From Synaphobranchus kaupii (taxonomy: Eukaryota; Chordata; Actinopteri; Anguilliformes; Synaphobranchidae): a stretch of 64,000 nucleotides of DNA. The first letter of the stretch is position 1, and the number at the start of each line of letters is the position of its first letter. The stretch lies in NCBI GenBank assembly GCA_029718625.1, contig CM056387.1:40408498-40472497 (forward strand), given 5' to 3'. Made by a program: the position numbers and the translations under genes. The notes under the pieces were generated by a model, which did not search any database, was not told the DNA's origin, and was given only the letters and a program-made list of their open reading frames with translations. Of the stretch, positions 63,161 through 64,000 are shown piece by piece.

Positions 63161-64000
63161 ACGGCAGGGCAGGACTGGACCGGGCTGACTGCACCGGTAT
63201 AGAAAAACAAAACAACAGAGGAGGGTTAGTGCAAGGGAAGGCACGGGAAAGACCGGGAGGTTCTCACTGAGGTGATGGGTTTGGAAGTCGGGAGGTTTTG
63301 CGGTAGCACGGCAGGACAGAGTGGTGTGGCGTAGCTGCGGTAGGTCCGGAGGTAGCTGACTGTCTCCAGAGCTCCAGGAGCCGGCGCCGAAGAACTGGGT
63401 GGTCTCTTCGGTCGGACAGGAACAACTGGAGGGTAGCCAGGTAGCGAATCACCCCGGAGCCTACACGCGCTGGTGGAGGTACCGCAACACACACAACAAA
63501 CACGGGGAACACGAACACTGCCACGGGAGATCGGGTGCAGGGTTAGATGGAGGAGAAGGGAAACAAGTTAGCTACACAATTATGACAGGAAATTGTGCGG
63601 GAGGTAAACTACCAATCCGTAGCTTTGCGAGGAACTATACGCTGCACGGGAAACACATTCCACAACTACGCGAATAGTTTAAGCAGGGAGACCAGATAAC
63701 GAGTCAAGCACTACACCAAGTGATGATAGTTAACGAACTGGCGCCGACTGGCAGCCAGCCGAAAGACTATATAGAGCTAACTAACGAGACAAAATACGAT
63801 ACAGGTGTGAACATAAACCGGGAGTGATTACAAGACACCAGGTGAGGAAATGCATGCAACGAGGGGGAGGGAGTGAAAGGCGGAAGTAAGACAAAACAAC
63901 CAGACGAACAAGACAGGGAAGGACACGCCTAGTCCGCGGCAGCGGGGAAAACACGGACACAGGGATCCAACATGACACGGAGGGAAAACAGGAAAACACG
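63161..64000. other. Unclassified, GC-richer repeat-like DNA to the window end
   Basis: No open frame with recognisable content. Purine-rich strings such as GAGGGGGAGGGAGTGAAAGG and the run to AACATGACACGGAGGG resemble multicopy fish repeats, and it may be the continuation of the element begun at 56220. I could not find the end. Confidence 0.4.

Overview
This window is vertebrate, almost certainly teleost, genomic DNA. Genes are split into short exons with canonical GT/AG junctions. Introns are filled with fish-type repeats: tRNA-derived SINEs with a GTCGCTCTGGATAAGAGCG tail, Tc1-like and hAT elements, CR1/L2-like and RNase-H-bearing LINEs, long CA/GT runs. There are no operons or bacterial signals. 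I cannot name the species. All exon calls were made by eye from splice signals, reading phase and remembered family sequences.

Layout. (1) 1-11.5 kb: the first three exons of a retinol dehydrogenase 8-like short-chain dehydrogenase on the minus strand (11423 down to 7533); later exons are not visible. (2) 11.5-20.3 kb: repeat-rich, with a broken hAT transposase (about 16.3-18.6 kb) and a decayed LINE reverse transcriptase on the minus strand (19.25-20.3 kb). (3) 20.7-29.8 kb: a signal-peptide exon followed by a 3-kb tandem duplication. Copies A and B each carry one group-B SRCR exon and one 10-codon linker exon; copy C is truncated before the SRCR exon. (4) 31.4-48.2 kb: an adhesion GPCR recognisable as ADGRG7 (GPR128). 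It has a 3-kb mucin-like exon built of about 62 units of 48 bp, an EGF-like module, a GAIN domain with GPS, seven membrane segments and a short tail. All junction phases agree. The signal-peptide, SRCR and linker exons are all phase 1, as are the AG dinucleotides of the standard mucin repeat unit, so one receptor SP-SRCR-SRCR-mucin-EGF-GAIN-7TM is possible. A separate short SRCR membrane protein ending near 31.12 kb is the main alternative. (5) 48.2-53.5 kb: a minisatellite at the receptor's 3' end, two Tc1-type foldback elements and a hAT-derived relic. (6) 53.46-56.22 kb: a 5'-truncated LINE with an uninterrupted RT plus RNase H reading frame (minus). (7) 56.5-63.0 kb: an eleven-exon SWIM zinc-finger gene of the MULE-transposase-related kind. 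It lacks the central transposase core and lies between roughly 100-bp inverted repeats. (8) 63.0-64 kb: unresolved repeat DNA with a GGAACTGGACTGG minisatellite.

Most unusual signals: the two SRCR exons differ at 12 bases, every one changing an amino acid, while their introns are nearly identical. The mucin array carries a pair of compensating one-base indels that switch and restore its frame. A shared palindromic core sits inside Tc1-like shells with different ends. The SWIM gene has lost its core and seems to need a shifted splice donor to stay in frame.
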